From: Liolophura sinensis | Taxonomy: Eukaryota > Mollusca > Polyplacophora > Chitonida > Chitonidae | DNA length: 64,000 nt | Assembly: GCF_032854445.1 (NCBI RefSeq) | Contig: NC_088295.1 | Coordinates: 79,080,028-79,144,027, forward strand | Reading direction: 5' to 3' | Part shown: piece by piece, positions 1-12,700 of the stretch | How the letters are laid out: each line of letters opens with the position of its first letter | Position numbering within the stretch: position 1 is the stretch's first letter | The notes under the pieces: model-generated | What the model saw: the letters and a program-made list of their open reading frames with translations, nothing else | Databases searched by the model: none | Told to the model about the DNA's origin: nothing | Program-made: the position numbers and the translations under genes

Positions 1-773
1 GATCATGGTAAAGCAAGTTTGCTATTTGAAAAACTCGTAATTATAGTTGTTTTTAACTGTGACTGGTACCTGATGATATAATGGATAATTAAGACAGTTA
101 TTCTTTTCTTCTTATAATACGTCGATCTTAGTAATCTGATCCACAATTTGTTAGCCCAGTGACTCTGTTCAGAGGCTCCAACAGGCTAGAATCCAACCTC
201 AACGTAGTGAGATTTGAATATACGAATACCACTTTTGTCTTGTAGAAAACAAGAATGCTATCCTTAGTAAAATGGAAAAATGATTTGAACAAGTTAACGA
301 GAGAACATGTGCTTTGTATTCCGTGTGCGTTTGCCAAAGTTTGGCGAAACTGGTACATTGGGTCGACACATTCAATTATTAATTAATTAGGATTCAGTCG
401 TACATTGGTCTTCGGTGCACGATCTAGAGAATGGATCGTTAATTTTTCCCAAACGTCACTCGACCTGATCACGATAAATAGATAGATCGAAAGGCCCTTA
501 TTCTAACCCTATTTTCCCAATCATCGCGGGACTGAGAGGCACCACTTGGAAAGATCCCGTGAGATTTGTCAAGTTATACGTGACCTGAGCATTTGCCATC
601 TTCAACGTGTGTAAACAGTTTTTGATATGATTACAGGCTTATTCGGTAGTCTTATATGTTCCTCATTAAATGAGAGCGCACGAATAACTGTGTGATTATT
701 GATATGTGGATTTCAACCCACAGCCGTAACGTAAGAAATGTATTTCATTTCATGCATTTGATACATTTGAATT
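1..773. other. No feature recognised
   Basis: AT-rich DNA. The one 76-codon open frame has no recognisable motif. Confidence 0.6.
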
Positions 774-1000
774 ATTTATCTGATTGATGTTTTCCGCCGT
801 TCTCAAGAATATTTCACCTATACGAGGGCGGCCAGCATTATGGTGGGAGGAACCCAGGCAGAACACGGGGGAACACAAGACAATTGTCGGATTGCTGGCA
901 GACCTCCCCATGTACGGCCGAGGACGAAGCCAGTATGAGGTGGAGTTGAACCCACAGCGATGGCGTTGGTGAGAAGTTCTTGCATGGGTCACATTCGGTA
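774..1000 (-). mobile_element. SINE family A
   Basis: Reverse-complement copy of the family: 'gttttccgccgttctcaagaatatttcacctatacg', then the ggccagcattatggtggg body and 'gagttgaacccacagcg' (B-box complement). The tRNA-like head is mostly lost. The open frames of 60-120 codons here are repeat sequence, not genes. Confidence 0.85.
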
Positions 1001-1951
1001 CATGTTTTACACTTAAAAACAACATACAAATGTTACGATCGTGTCTGCGATATACAGCAATTATACACAACGCGTGAAATACTCCTGGGTACAGCAAAAA
1101 TGCCAATGAATTCATTGGAAACAGAGCGGAGAAATGCTAGACAAGCGAACGCTATCGCTTATACTGATATAGCCGGGCTTACCTGATCAAGTACAAAATG
1201 GTTGTCCTGAGACAAGGCAAACCGTATACGGAAGTTGTAGAGGCACTATAGACTTGGATTCTGTAGCATTGTGGACGCGGCCTGACAAGCTCATTCTACT
1301 CGGTAGTTCTCCTCAGCCTTGCAGTGTTCACCCGAAAGCTTTAGTTCCTCTAGCCTCGACTGACCAGCCGTCGAGAACAAAAGAGATTTGTCAGTCCATC
1401 AGGGGAGGATAGAGACTTTAAGGACAGAAACAGGTGTTGGGCATTTAGCACCTTAAATCGACACTACCGTTATACGACAACTCTTAATTAACAGCTATAG
1501 AGAGCGACTAATTACTGAAGAAATAGGTGCAAATGTTCAATAGAGGAATGATTTTGATTATCAGGATGGGGGTCTTCATTCAGGAGAAGCGAATGCTGGT
1601 GATCTAAGCAATAATACGCCAAATGAGATTTGGCTTCCGATATTTCAATTTTGTGCATACGCCGCAGTTTTCCCGGGGGTACGACAGAGGAATTTCCGCG
1701 CTGAATAAACCCAAATGCTTAGCACTCAGATACCTTCCTTTGAGGGAAACATATCGGTTACTCCCAGTTAAATGAGCGTATTTCAAACTGAACCGTTGGC
1801 ATGTTCACGCCATTCAATCTCAAGTCTAACCATTATGGTACTTTACCAAACGAGTAGCTGATTCAAAGTTGACGAACTAAGCCATGCCTTTTTCTGTTCA
1901 TAAATAGCGGTAGTAATAAAAAGTGTAGACATGGTCTTTCATAAGTCACCA
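1001..1951. other. No feature recognised
   Basis: Between two SINEs. Short open frames only, no splice-bounded coding signal that I can support. Confidence 0.55.
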
Positions 1952-1967
1952 AAAGATGAAATGGAGT

Positions 1968-2231
1968 GAGTGCTCGGAATTTAACGTTGTACTTAACAAT
2001 TTTTCAGTTGTATGACGACGAAGGAATCCTTGGAGTGCATGCACCGAAGACAAGTAAGGCGCCCCGACCGAGGAATTATACTGATTAAGTTTCAACCAGT
2101 CGTTGCACTATCCCCTTCATACTAAACGCCAAGCGAGGAAGTTTCAACTTCCTCTTTTAAGGCCTTAGGTGTGACTCGACCCAGGATTGACCGTGGATCT
2201 ACCGCCCCGAAGCTGTGCAATCGCTGCCGGT
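1968..2231 (-). mobile_element. SINE family B with a perfect 16-bp target-site duplication
   Basis: The reverse complement of family B is complete from its ACTC-repeat tail (gagtgagtgctcgg) to a head with the 'cgaagctgtgcaatcgctgccgg' complement. The middle is internally shortened. Flanking direct repeats AAAGATGAAATGGAGT at 1952-1967 and 2232-2247 are identical, the hallmark of LINE-mediated retroposition. The palindromic core gaggaagtt/aacttcctc is present. Confidence 0.92.
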
Positions 2232-2439
2232 AAAGATGAAATGGAGTTCACGCTCTCATGTATTCACCACCCACTTGACGTGGGTGTGGACTGGCACTTA
2301 ATGAATTCTCCATTCCCTGTTAAAACTAATCACTCCAAGTTGTGCAGAATATGTTTTTTTTTTCAATGTAAAATTCTGAAGATACATGTACATATACAGT
2401 TTGCTGTTCCTTTGTTTAATTTAATTTTCCTCTGCATTG

Positions 2440-2580
2440 TCATCTGGAGCGTCCGCTTTGAAGATCTGGAATCAAACCCGGGTCGTGTCATACCAACGCC
2501 GTTAGAAATTGGTACCTGTTGCTGCCTCGCTTGGCGCTCATCACTGCCATGCTGTAAAGCAGTGACGTCATTTTGCACTC
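2440..2580 (+). mobile_element. Diverged tRNA-derived SINE related to family B
   Basis: The order of parts resembles family B: 'gagcgtccgctttg', a segment around 'atcaaacccgggtcgtgtcatacc', then 'cctcgcttggcgctcatc'. The middle is different (ggtacctgttgctg), so this is a separate subfamily. No clear target-site duplication was found. Confidence 0.6.
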
Positions 2581-5500
2581 GGACGTCGGAAAATACGTAT
2601 TGCCCTTTAGCATCAGATCAATGGAAATCGCGGTTCAAAAGGAGGTAGGATGGAAGATTCAAGGTTATGGCAGGTGGTAAGGAACCGTCAATCTTTTGAC
2701 GTGATTGAAATATTGAGGATGTGGCGTTAAGTAAATCATTCAGCCATGTAGAAGATGAGGGTAGGTCTCTTTGAGTAGGGTTCTGATGCAATCTGTTTAA
2801 CTTGATAGGCCGTTGCTATATATACGGCTATCTCATGATGCTATGTAGTCTTTATACGTTACTGCAGAACGTAAATATAACATAAAAACATGTATAGATC
2901 GTGTTACCGCAGTCAGCTGATATGATTTAACCTAAGCTCTATACCACCTGTAATTTTAAGTATTAGCGGATAGTGGGTCACTGCTCAGAGAAAATTGTGG
3001 CCAATTCGTAAACAGAGTGCTGCAATAACCCCACATACTCAGCACATGGGATTCGAGGAATGCTAGAAGTTCACTGATCATGTGCTTGTGGTGAACTACA
3101 GGCTTATCATTGACAGTCTTTATCTTGCTTAGCAATACAGCGGGTTTGTCACTTTTCCGCCTGTCAGTCACATTTGGTGAGATATGTTGCTTGAACGACT
3201 GTGTTGAAGTTTGCGGTTGGCGGCTATTGTTAAAGCTTACACCCGCTTGTTCAACTTCTCCCACCTGGGCACAGCACTCCCAGTCCACCTCCGCAAAGGT
3301 TTCTCTCTTGTATACATCTATCGATCACCCAGCGCGGCTCTTCTACCATGGACTGTTTATCCTGACAGCGGTTTTCTCCACCCAATAGTAAACGGGAGGC
3401 TGGATGTTTATGTCGGGTGGAAAGACTAATATGTCAAAATTCCTGAATACCAAACCAGCCCTTCTGGAAGAAGAAGGAGAGATCTGTATAACACATTCCA
3501 CACCGATTTTGCCAGCATACAAGAAGCGTTCATCTGGGTGGTTCAGTACGTTGAACGGTTAGCTTCTTTTCATCTAACAAATGTTTTCAACCTGGATTTT
3601 TGTCATATTTCTATTTTTAATACAAATATAAATATTATCATACTTTAGATTTATTGCATATGCTTGGATATAAATAACAAATTTACATTCAAACAAATTT
3701 ATTTCACATGCATCACATCTTTATTTAGAACATTGTTATGCAACGACGAATGAATATGATCCCAAACACCCACCTCACAAACATATTTTCAAACATCCTT
3801 TTCTCTTGAAAAAGGAAATCGAAAAACCTTTCTGAGCACCATATTTGTAAATAAGTTTTGAAGCTCTTTCATCTGACTTTGACATCATTTTTATATTTTC
3901 TTCTTGTGTAATTGTCTGTGTCAGTCGTCGGCACTGGGCGTAGAGAACATAAAACCAGAGAAGCTTATTTGTCATGATGGAAAGTTCCCTAAGCGGAAAC
4001 TTGCCATTTATTTTGTCTTCACTATCACTTTGTCTCATTTCGCTATCAGAAATGATCGATGGGTCACAATAATGACTATCTATATCTATTTCACCTCATC
4101 CTACAGACAATTCCTGTCAATATCAAAAGCAAACCAATATTTACTATACACATGTGAATATTCCTTTGCAACCTTACTCAGTATTCACTAAAATTTTGCG
4201 ATGTATATCTTCACTTAGCATATGAAAATTAAAATCTTTTGCACTGTCGATAACCAAAAGGCTGTGTGCATAACTTTTAAGGTTTAGCTTAAAAGGAAAT
4301 ATTGTTTTCCAGTAGGGGATATGTCGATAAATAGATCTGAAGAATGCGTTAGGCTTACTTACGTAAGAAACCATATTCCGGACGCAAAGCCCGTATAAAT
4401 GAGGTTTGGTTTGAGTGGGAGATCATACTATATAGCTTTCTGTGATGGTTTGAACAGAGTAGATCGCACTCACTAGACACAAGGGGAAAATGTGAACTAT
4501 ATCGGATCTTGTTACCAGCACAATGAACAATTCTTTTCAGGCCGGACAACAGAATCAAGTTAAGGCAATATAAGACCAGCGCCAAGGCCAAGAAAAGCCA
4601 AACAGACAGTTAAAAATTCAATTCAAATATAATGATTGGTCGAGAGAGTTCCTGTTGAGGGTTCCATTAGCTGCAGCACTTATCCCACTCGGGAAGGGAT
4701 TTATGCGGGTTTTTGTCGGTAATTAACAGGGGGTTCAAGTCTCAAATTAGAAATTCCAACAGGATCAACCATCAATGCTCGCTGTAAAAGTAAAATTGAA
4801 AGGTGTCTTTACTCTTGCTCAAGGCGAGATTGGCACAGTTTTAGCTCACTCGATACACTTAATGCTTTATAAGACAGCAATGACGTGGAATGTTGCACTG
4901 ACTATCAAGCACAGGATAATTTAGGCGGGCAAATCAATATCATCGAATGCGAAGATGACAAATAAACTAATATTTTTTTGACCCACAGTTTACCGGTTGT
5001 ATGCACTCGATATATAAATGCGATGTATACTCTCCAAGTAAACACCGAAAACCAAGCAAAAGTCATAAACAAAAGCTCTGTAGCAAAATGATTAAAACAA
5101 ACATGTCAAATAAAACTAAATAATGCATTTAAAAATAATTTCCTTTGCGTGGAAAAATATATCGACATAATTACAATTCCAAACAACGCTAAAATGTTCG
5201 GTACATGTAATTGTGTAGTTCTTGTTGAATTGTTGTCATGTCGCGGAGACGTATTAAATTCAAATTGTGTCTAAACATGACGTAAAAAATAGGCGTACTG
5301 TTAGCAACTGTGTACTAGATATAGATTGGAATTCTAGATGGAGCGTTTTCTGAGACGAGTCAATCCAGAATACGTAACGGCACAGACGGAATTTCAAATT
5401 GAAATGAAATAACGATAAACGTCCACATGGCGATCATTCACCAGCTGTTCTACTTAATATCTAACTGTAAAGTGATCTGGTTACGACATGGTAGTTTAAT

Positions 5501-8500
5501 TATGGTAGAAATAATCAATAACGTGACCTTGGTGCATATTGCCCTGATTGTAGTCTAGTAGACATCTGACAATCCGCTTAAATTAGGCACATCGCTAAAC
5601 GTTTGGGTATTATCAGGTTTATTTCTCTACTCTACAGAGGAATAAAGTATGCAAAGAGATTTTACACCTTGGTAGGATTCTTGCTTCGTCGTGTTAGCGT
5701 GTATTAGGTATTAATTCAAATACTTCTGCCAACTTGTCTTCCTGGACGAAGGTGCAGTTCGTTGTGAAGGTGAAGGATGAATACATTTGAAACACTAGAG
5801 GAGGCAAAACAACTAGGCCTATATGGGGCTTAACCAAATATCTTCAAACACAAAGCCAACGTTTACTGAGTGCGAACTCTTAAAAGTTCATAGTAACTGC
5901 TCACAAAAGAAGCTCTCGCCTAATATTCAGATGCCGAAACACCGTATAACTGTCCATATAATACAGGCCCTATATTTCATTAATTGTAAACCATTGAAAT
6001 ATATACAATCGCCATTTGACAAATCTTGAATAAGTGAAGAACCTTGATTACGGTAAATATACTTCAAACACTCCCGGTAAAAAGACCGGAAGTACAGTCA
6101 ACTTCTTCCATGCAAACTTCTTCCATTTTTACTACTGCACAAAGATGTCGCAATTGCTTTCAAACCGAAAATAACAATCTAGAGTGTGAGGAACGTGCAC
6201 ATCAATAGAAATGAATCTATTTATATTCCACAGGCAGCAGGCAACAAATCAATACTTCGAGTAAAAGATAAATCCTTCTGATCACAGCTGACATATATAC
6301 AACTCTTTGAATTCCATTTTTTTGCCATATATATGCCACTAGCTTAATAAAGGTTTTCAGAAATACGGTTTTCGTTGTAATTAAAATGCTGAGATGTGAA
6401 TGACAAACGACTGCATAGAGAGTGCAAGCGACTGCGACTGCATAGAGGCTGCAAGCGACTGCATTGCTTGTTTTCATCGAAAAAAGCTAGCAACAGAATG
6501 ACACACTGGAGGGAACAAAAAAGATGTACCACAGCGCTTTTCGTCCAGTTAGTCTTTAATCACAGCAGGTTAATCTATTGAGTGAAGAATTGACATAGTC
6601 TACATTGTCAATGCCATTCTGTCAAACAGAACACTTACTGCTGGCCATTTATAGGCCTTTTATTGCCTGCATACTTTTCTGTCAGCCTTCATCCACTTTG
6701 CTGGCATATCTTTTTCACTCTACATGACTTGACTTGCTAATTTATTTATGTTCCTTTGTCGAGCAATTTGTCTCATTATCCCGTTATTATTGTTAAGTCA
6801 AGGGGCAAGTCGGTAATCTGTCAATTAGATAAAGGAAGTCGAAAAGAACAATTGAGATTCGAAGTAAAAAGCATTTGTTCCTCTTCGAGGTTTTTCTAAT
6901 CTTCATAATTACGTTTTTTATATGTGAAAATACTGTCTGTGAATATTCGAGGTGTTATTAAGTATAATTTAGTTTACACTTAGCATAAACACAGAGGCGG
7001 ATCGCGTTTAAAATACTTTTTTCCAACAGAACAAACCTCAAGCATGTCGAAACAGCACTCCTAGTATGTTTAACTAGATCTATGTACATAAAGTCTGTTT
7101 TTGAAAAAGTACAAACCTACTCACATGTGATAAATGTACATTACTATCGGCTTTGCATTCAAGAAATCAATACAAGACTAAGGGCAGTGCGATTTCAAAC
7201 TTTTGTCCCGTTAAGGCGTATTGAACATATAACACAGTTGCTCGAAATAATCGATAATTATGGGATTAATATTTTAAAATATTATTTATTTTTGGACAAG
7301 TTACGCTAATTCCAAGATCAAATAATTTTTTTGATTCCTTTATGTATGAATGAATAATACCTTCGGAACGTGATAAAGGTTATGTAGAACAAAACTTACC
7401 AAAATAAGTATATAGATCACATGTAAATGATTATATGTGTAACATAAAGACATCCTATCTGCTCTTTATATCTTTCTATAGTTGGATCATTACGCTGGAA
7501 ACAGACGCTCTCATTCTAATTTTAGTACTTATTATTTTGAAATTTTATTCAGTGTGAGCATACAGACTTGAGGAGTCACCACGTGGTTCTGAGCCAAGAA
7601 GTTCCACTCTCTGTGGCTGTTTAATTGAATCACGACACTTTTGACACAATATTTAAATTATCTGCCTTTTGCAGACAATGGCTGTCGGACGAGATCAGAG
7701 GCCAGCTCTTCTCTGGGACACTTCCGTCAGCGATAAACGTCCGGTCAATAATTTAAACAATGGACGATTTCGAGAGTCATGGACAGATAGCGAACACTGT
7801 CTGCCTCAAACAAAGATCGGTCAGTGCAATCCGTTTGTCTCCTAGTGTCAGACAGGCTTGACAGTAGATACCGGCCACGGCACATTTTAGCAAAAACAAA
7901 AATAACGTTCCCATTCACTATGAACACAGTGAAATCAGACTGCTCAGATTCACATTTGGGAGAGAATGAGTCAGTCCACGCACGTTTATAAATAATATAA
8001 AAAGAAAACATTTTCCTTAGAAACAATGAAAACTTCAAATATGTATGACCCCCAAGTAAATAAACAATTCTTCGTTCTGAAGGCGTAGTGAAACAAAAGT
8101 TGCCTTTCTTCGATGTTGAGTTTTTCCTCTGGAAAAAAAGTAGAGAAAACAAAACAAAAACAGCAAATGCAGAAGAGTTCTGGTAAATGTAGGAATCGTG
8201 AAAACATGAAAAAATTTCTATTCTCAGACAGCAGTTTAAGATAATGGCGACGAGGCATTCTTGACAGACTGCTCACAATTCCAAGTAAAACGCTAAAAGA
8301 TGGATTCTCCGCAATGTTTTTTTTCTGAATTTTCAGGGGAGGATGGCACTTTTTAGACTACACATCTCTTACCTTTGCATGCAACTTTTGATGGATGATC
8401 GTCAGGAGGACGCTATAAAAGTGTCAAGTTTAACAACTAAAATGTCAACCGTTCTACAAAACATATCGTCTCGCCATGTCAACCTCCTGACTCGAATAGC

Positions 8501-9640
8501 CTTCACCAGCTTAGAAAAACATCGTTTGTATATATTGATTCGCCCAACAGCTGTTTTACAGACACATTTACAGGTGCACAGGTACTGGGTTATAATCAAC
8601 TTTTATGGCACAAAGCAAAAGCCCTTCATCCCAATGGCCTCATCAAACATTCTGTACAAGCCATCTGTACTGTATAATATTGTGCATTTATTTATATGAT
8701 TTAGAACACAAACAATTTGAAATTGGTGTTATTGGTGGTCGCTAAATGTAATAAAAATATCCGTGCTACGAAACGATCAAAACAAACCAACACTGATTTA
8801 AAGCTGGGATTTTGGCACCATGGGTAATTTTTAACAACGTACAAACCGTCGTCATGGGCGTTATGATGAGATGGTTCCAATCGCCATCATATCTAGAAAA
8901 TCCTTGATTAAATTAACGAAACATCGATTAATGTCCACGTGTGTTTGCGATGTCGTCACACAGGGTTGTAATTGGTAATCATCTGTACATGATGAGATGA
9001 ATCTGACCTCGTACGTACCTAATCGTGGATGGCTTGAGAGGATCACCATTATGGTACACATGTATTACAGGCTTCGTTTGTGGTCTGTTAGAGATACCTG
9101 TACAGCCAGTGTGGAGCCGACGCCAGTCAACTGCGGTTAATAGTTTAATACTCTAAAGAATAATGACCGGGTTGTTCACATTGGCAGTGCAACAGGCATG
9201 CTTAACATATGGTGTGAGGGAAATGGCAGCAGAGTTCAGTCTTCCTGCTGGCAATTATAATAGCTTAGTAAACATGTGTCCATGATGGAGCATGCTTGCA
9301 CGAGGGAGATAACAACATGCTATTGTCGACTTCAACCCGCACCGTATAATGGCGTATTCATTTTGTCCATAATCTATATATCGATCTTATATACTACTGA
9401 CTCGCTTTTTTCATTGTGCAATCTGTTTATAACTATGGCTATCGTCGGGAATAACACTGAAACACTCGGTATACATGTACACTGATAAACGAATGCACCA
9501 CTGAAGTTTGAAATTAGTAATATTTTACGAAACTTATACGATTTTTATTTATTTATTTGATTTCATTTGTGCTTAATGTCGTTATATTCATGTGGCCAGC
9601 TTTTTATGGGTGCATGAAACCTGGAAAACTATGTAAGAAA
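2581..9640. other. Seven kilobases without a supported gene
   Basis: Only the 27-bp tandem duplication at 6408 stands out. Open frames reach 110 codons (2956-3288, minus) and 135 codons (7745-8152, minus). None shows a domain I recognise, and lengths of this order are expected by chance. Confidence 0.5.
6408..6461. repeat. 27-bp tandem duplication
   Basis: Two head-to-tail copies of cgactgcatagag...gcaagcgactg (6408-6434 and 6435-6461) differ at one or two bases. The short open frames over it are artefacts of the repeat. Confidence 0.9.
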
Positions 9641-9688
9641 CTATTTATAGGTGACCGAGAGGTCGAACGTAAAGATACCCCATGGTGG

Positions 9689-9860
9689 TGATTTATTTAC
9701 TTATTTGGTTCGTGTTTTACGCCGTGCGCAAGAATATTTCGGCGCCAGTCACATTATGGGGGAAGAAAACCAGGAAGAGCCCAGGGGTAATCCACAGCCA
9801 TCCGCAGGTTGCTGCTGCAAGATCTTCCCACATACGACGAGAAGGTCTAATTATGATGTG
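9689..9860 (-). mobile_element. SINE family A, 5' truncated
   Basis: The copy begins with tttatttacttatttgg and 'gttttacgccgtgcgcaagaatatttc', continues through 'catccgcaggttgctg' and stops before the head. It interrupts duplicated unit A between the block at 9649-9680 and the block that resumes near 9885. Confidence 0.82.
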
Positions 9861-10394
9861 ATAATTATGTGGAATAATCGCGCCGAGTTTAACCCCTTCC
9901 ATGGATCAGTCCGTAGCTTTGTGTTACCCAATCCAAGACTTTGGTTCCAGACATAAAGTCAAATAACAACCTCACCGCCGGCAGGACATCATGCAAGTAG
10001 TTATGAGATACGAACCCAGCTGCCTAATACAGTGTTGACAGCGTGGTAAACATGTATATTTATGGGTCCAATGCATCGCCATTCCCATGATTCCCAGTAG
10101 GGCAAGTCGGCCACATCTTCTTAGAAGAGATACATAACTGGACTTGTAGTCCATGATGAAGCGTTTTGTTTTCTACAAAATCGATTGACAGCATGGAACA
10201 GATGCTTTACCTTCACACTTTGGTTATACAATATACAGCCTGTTGTCCTCAGCAGATATGGTATTGCCGACAATGAAGCACAAGGAACGTCTGCTCTGTA
10301 CAGTACTGATATATATCTATGCTCAAACTTAAAAATGTTTTAGTGATATGATAGCGACAATCAACAGAGACCTTTAACAAGAAGTTATCAGTTC

Positions 10395-10452
10395 TAACTT
10401 GTAACTTTAAAGCACAGTTAGTTTACCTATTCTTGTTTGAAGTTACAAGTTA
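10395..10452. repeat. Hairpin: perfect 13-bp inverted repeat
   Basis: TAACTTGTAACTT (10395-10407) and its exact complement AAGTTACAAGTTA (10440-10452) enclose a 32-base loop. No gene or known element is attached to it. Confidence 0.85.
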
Positions 10453-10934
10453 ACCATACAACTTAAAGTATCTCCTCGCTAATGTCCATTTGTGTGTGTA
10501 CATGTATCTTCTTGCGGCATGGCGAGTTCATGAATTATCATGCCCAAGACACTAAACATGACACCCCATCGAGATACCGGGCTAACCAGTCATGTTCCCT
10601 CGCTAAGCCCCAAGCTAGGCTGTACCATTTTTAAAGTCTTTGGTAATACCCGACCCAGGTTTCATCCCAGTTCTTTCTACTTTGAAGTGGACGCTCTCAC
10701 CATCAGGTCACCGGAGCGGTCTGTACATCACTGGGGACAGTGCTATTTGCCAATCATCATGTTATCAAGTGTTGTCTTTAAGCACACAGGGTATCATATT
10801 TACATGTGTAATTAACTGAATGGGCAAATGACTCTAATTTGATCTCAGAAGCCCAAGTCGAGTTCAGAACTGGGAACAGTACGATCGACAATGTATCTAC
10901 ATTGTGAGATTGCATATATTCAAAAGCATTTATA

Positions 10935-11410
10935 AAAGGACAAAGGTATATTGCCCGAAGTCTTTGTTGATTTTAGGGAAGCTTTTGATTTGGCTATTAT
11001 TAACAAGTTCCCTTTTCCTATGTTGGCTGTGTTCAGGAAGGTGGCAGGTTTTCTCCAACGTACTTGGTGTCTTGCTGTAAATATTTAGGTATGGATTCGC
11101 AACTAAGCATAGTCTTCACAATGCAAGATCTTGTCTTGCATCCCAGGCAAAGCGAGTAATGTTAACAAAGTATCACTCGAGCGACATGCAAGTTAGTAAT
11201 CTTTTTAAATTTGTGATGGCATACAATGTTGAGCCTGTCTTATACTGCATTCGTTAGAACTGTGGAGCCTTCAAAAGTGATAAATATGGGAACAAGCTCT
11301 GGAAAATGCAAATAGTACCCAAAATGCCATGGCGCTGGGCGATTGTGGTCAGTACCTGATATTTTGCTTGTCAGCGATCCGATGTGTGAATCAAATGGTG
11401 TGTGAAGGTA
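10935..11410 (+). pseudogene. Old LINE reverse transcriptase relic
   Basis: Read across several frames, the stretch resembles the middle to end of a non-LTR retrotransposon reverse transcriptase. VFVDFREAFDLAI near 10955 matches RT motif A (F-x-D-F-x2-A-F-D). Further on are a KYLGM-like strand, a basic helix ending in VEPVLYC, and LGDCGQYLIFCLSAIRC near 11335, resembling the 'G-x-GR-P-L...R-x-IKYW' stretch after the RT domain in several LINE clades. Frameshifts and stops interrupt it throughout. It sits inside unit A but has no visible counterpart in units C-E, so it may have arrived after duplication or been lost elsewhere. The clade cannot be named. Confidence 0.6.
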
Positions 11411-12454
11411 ACTGGAAGTAGCAAATAATGACGTACGATGACAAGAGCTCGGGTTGCCATAACTCGTATAGGCAGTGCTAGATTAATAGGCGTTCTACAA
11501 AGACAACGAAAGCGTACTAATGGCACAGTTTGTACCATGGCACCCGTAGCACTGTCACTATATGAAACCCTAAACCCATTACCAAACAGCTTTAAGGACT
11601 ATTTGTATAGAGGAAACAAAACCATTTAACTTCAGGTAGTTACATTTTGTGCTATGTTTATAACCCATTAATAGACCGCTCCATTAGAAATAGTGCTCTA
11701 CAAGGTTTAAGGAGGTTTTGGGAAAAACTGTCCCACTCTTAGAGACTGAACTAAAGTAGAAAAGAGCCCCAGGCACGAAAATGAAAATGGTGCCGTTTTC
11801 CCCCATATGCTGATCATTGCACATTCTCTTTAGTTCACCGAGACAAACGGAAACGGCCTTATGACTCACGTGGACTGTGTGACAGCATTCAAACCAAGGT
11901 TTGTAATTTTCCTGGATATAAACGTTAACTTGAGATCATAGTGTAGTATGATCATCAAGACGTGATCTGACCTGCTTACTTGTCCAGCTGTGACATTCAT
12001 CATTATGTAAACATGACTATCAATAGAAGACAGCTTGGAGATCTGATATGTCATTAGTGGTAAGCCGGGCCAGTAACAGGCACGAAGTAACATGGACGTG
12101 TAAGGTGATCGGAGACGATTGGAGTTATTGACATAATATCTGTTATACTATAAACACAAAAACCCACTTTAGCATTTGACGTGTGCCTTTATAATAAAAA
12201 GAACAAGTTGGCATATGTCGCAAAGAGAGTCCATAAAAACGTGATCGATTGTCTTGGCCTATTTCCACATTATAATTTCACTGTAAAAAAAACACATTCG
12301 GACACCTTTATGAACTGTGTAATTCTGACCGTGTTATTACTAAGTGATCATCTTTGCATTCCTTCACCTAACAAATCTCACGTTTAAGCCCTATGGATCA
12401 CAAATTCTAATTTACAGTATGCAGGGTCCCTGCGGATTCTTCGTTGCCACATCG

Positions 12455-12690
12455 TGTTCGAGCGGAAGTAGTCAGCCGGGGGCCCCAGCCTCCTATAAAG
12501 ACACACAGCCCGAGTTCCCATGAACATCAATTAGGAGCTCATCATAAACACCCAGTATTTGTGATAATGAGCACTCTGTTTAATTGTCATTCTGCTACCT
12601 GGTAATTCATTAGCACTAGGGAGGCACAATTAGCACACTGTGCTAGACTTGCTCTGGTTTCTGATGAATTTCTACCAGTGTCAATCCTCT
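12455..12690 (+). promoter_or_regulatory. TATA/initiator-like module, unit A copy
   Basis: CGGAAGTAGTCAGCCG, TATAAAG at 12494-12500, ACATCAATTAGGAGCTC with 35 bases from TATA to TCA, AATGAGCACTCTGTTTAATTG and AATTCATTAGCAC are all kept. The splice-donor-like CTGGTGAAT of D and E reads CTGATGAAT here, so that feature is lost. Confidence 0.4.
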
Positions 12691-12700
12691 GTTGTTCTAG

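Larger units (their letters stand above)
9640..12700. repeat. Segmental duplication unit A (partial)
   Basis: Blocks shared with the larger units: 9649-9680 and 9885-10110 (with 25010, 36540, 46430), about 10215-10275 (with 25370 and 47180), 11930-12200 (with 25900, 37650 and 47500) and 12330-12700 (with 38080 and 47740). Order and strand agree. The stretch between 10300 and 11870 has no counterpart and holds the LINE relic. After 12700 similarity ends. Confidence 0.8.

Noticed and set aside
2956-3288. 110-codon open frame (minus), protein-like in composition
   Set aside because: No domain or family motif recognised, no splice context, and frames of this size occur by chance in 64 kb. A translated search could revive it.
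7745-8152. 135-codon open frame (minus)
   Set aside because: Composition looks like translated AT-rich DNA; no motif, no supporting splice sites.
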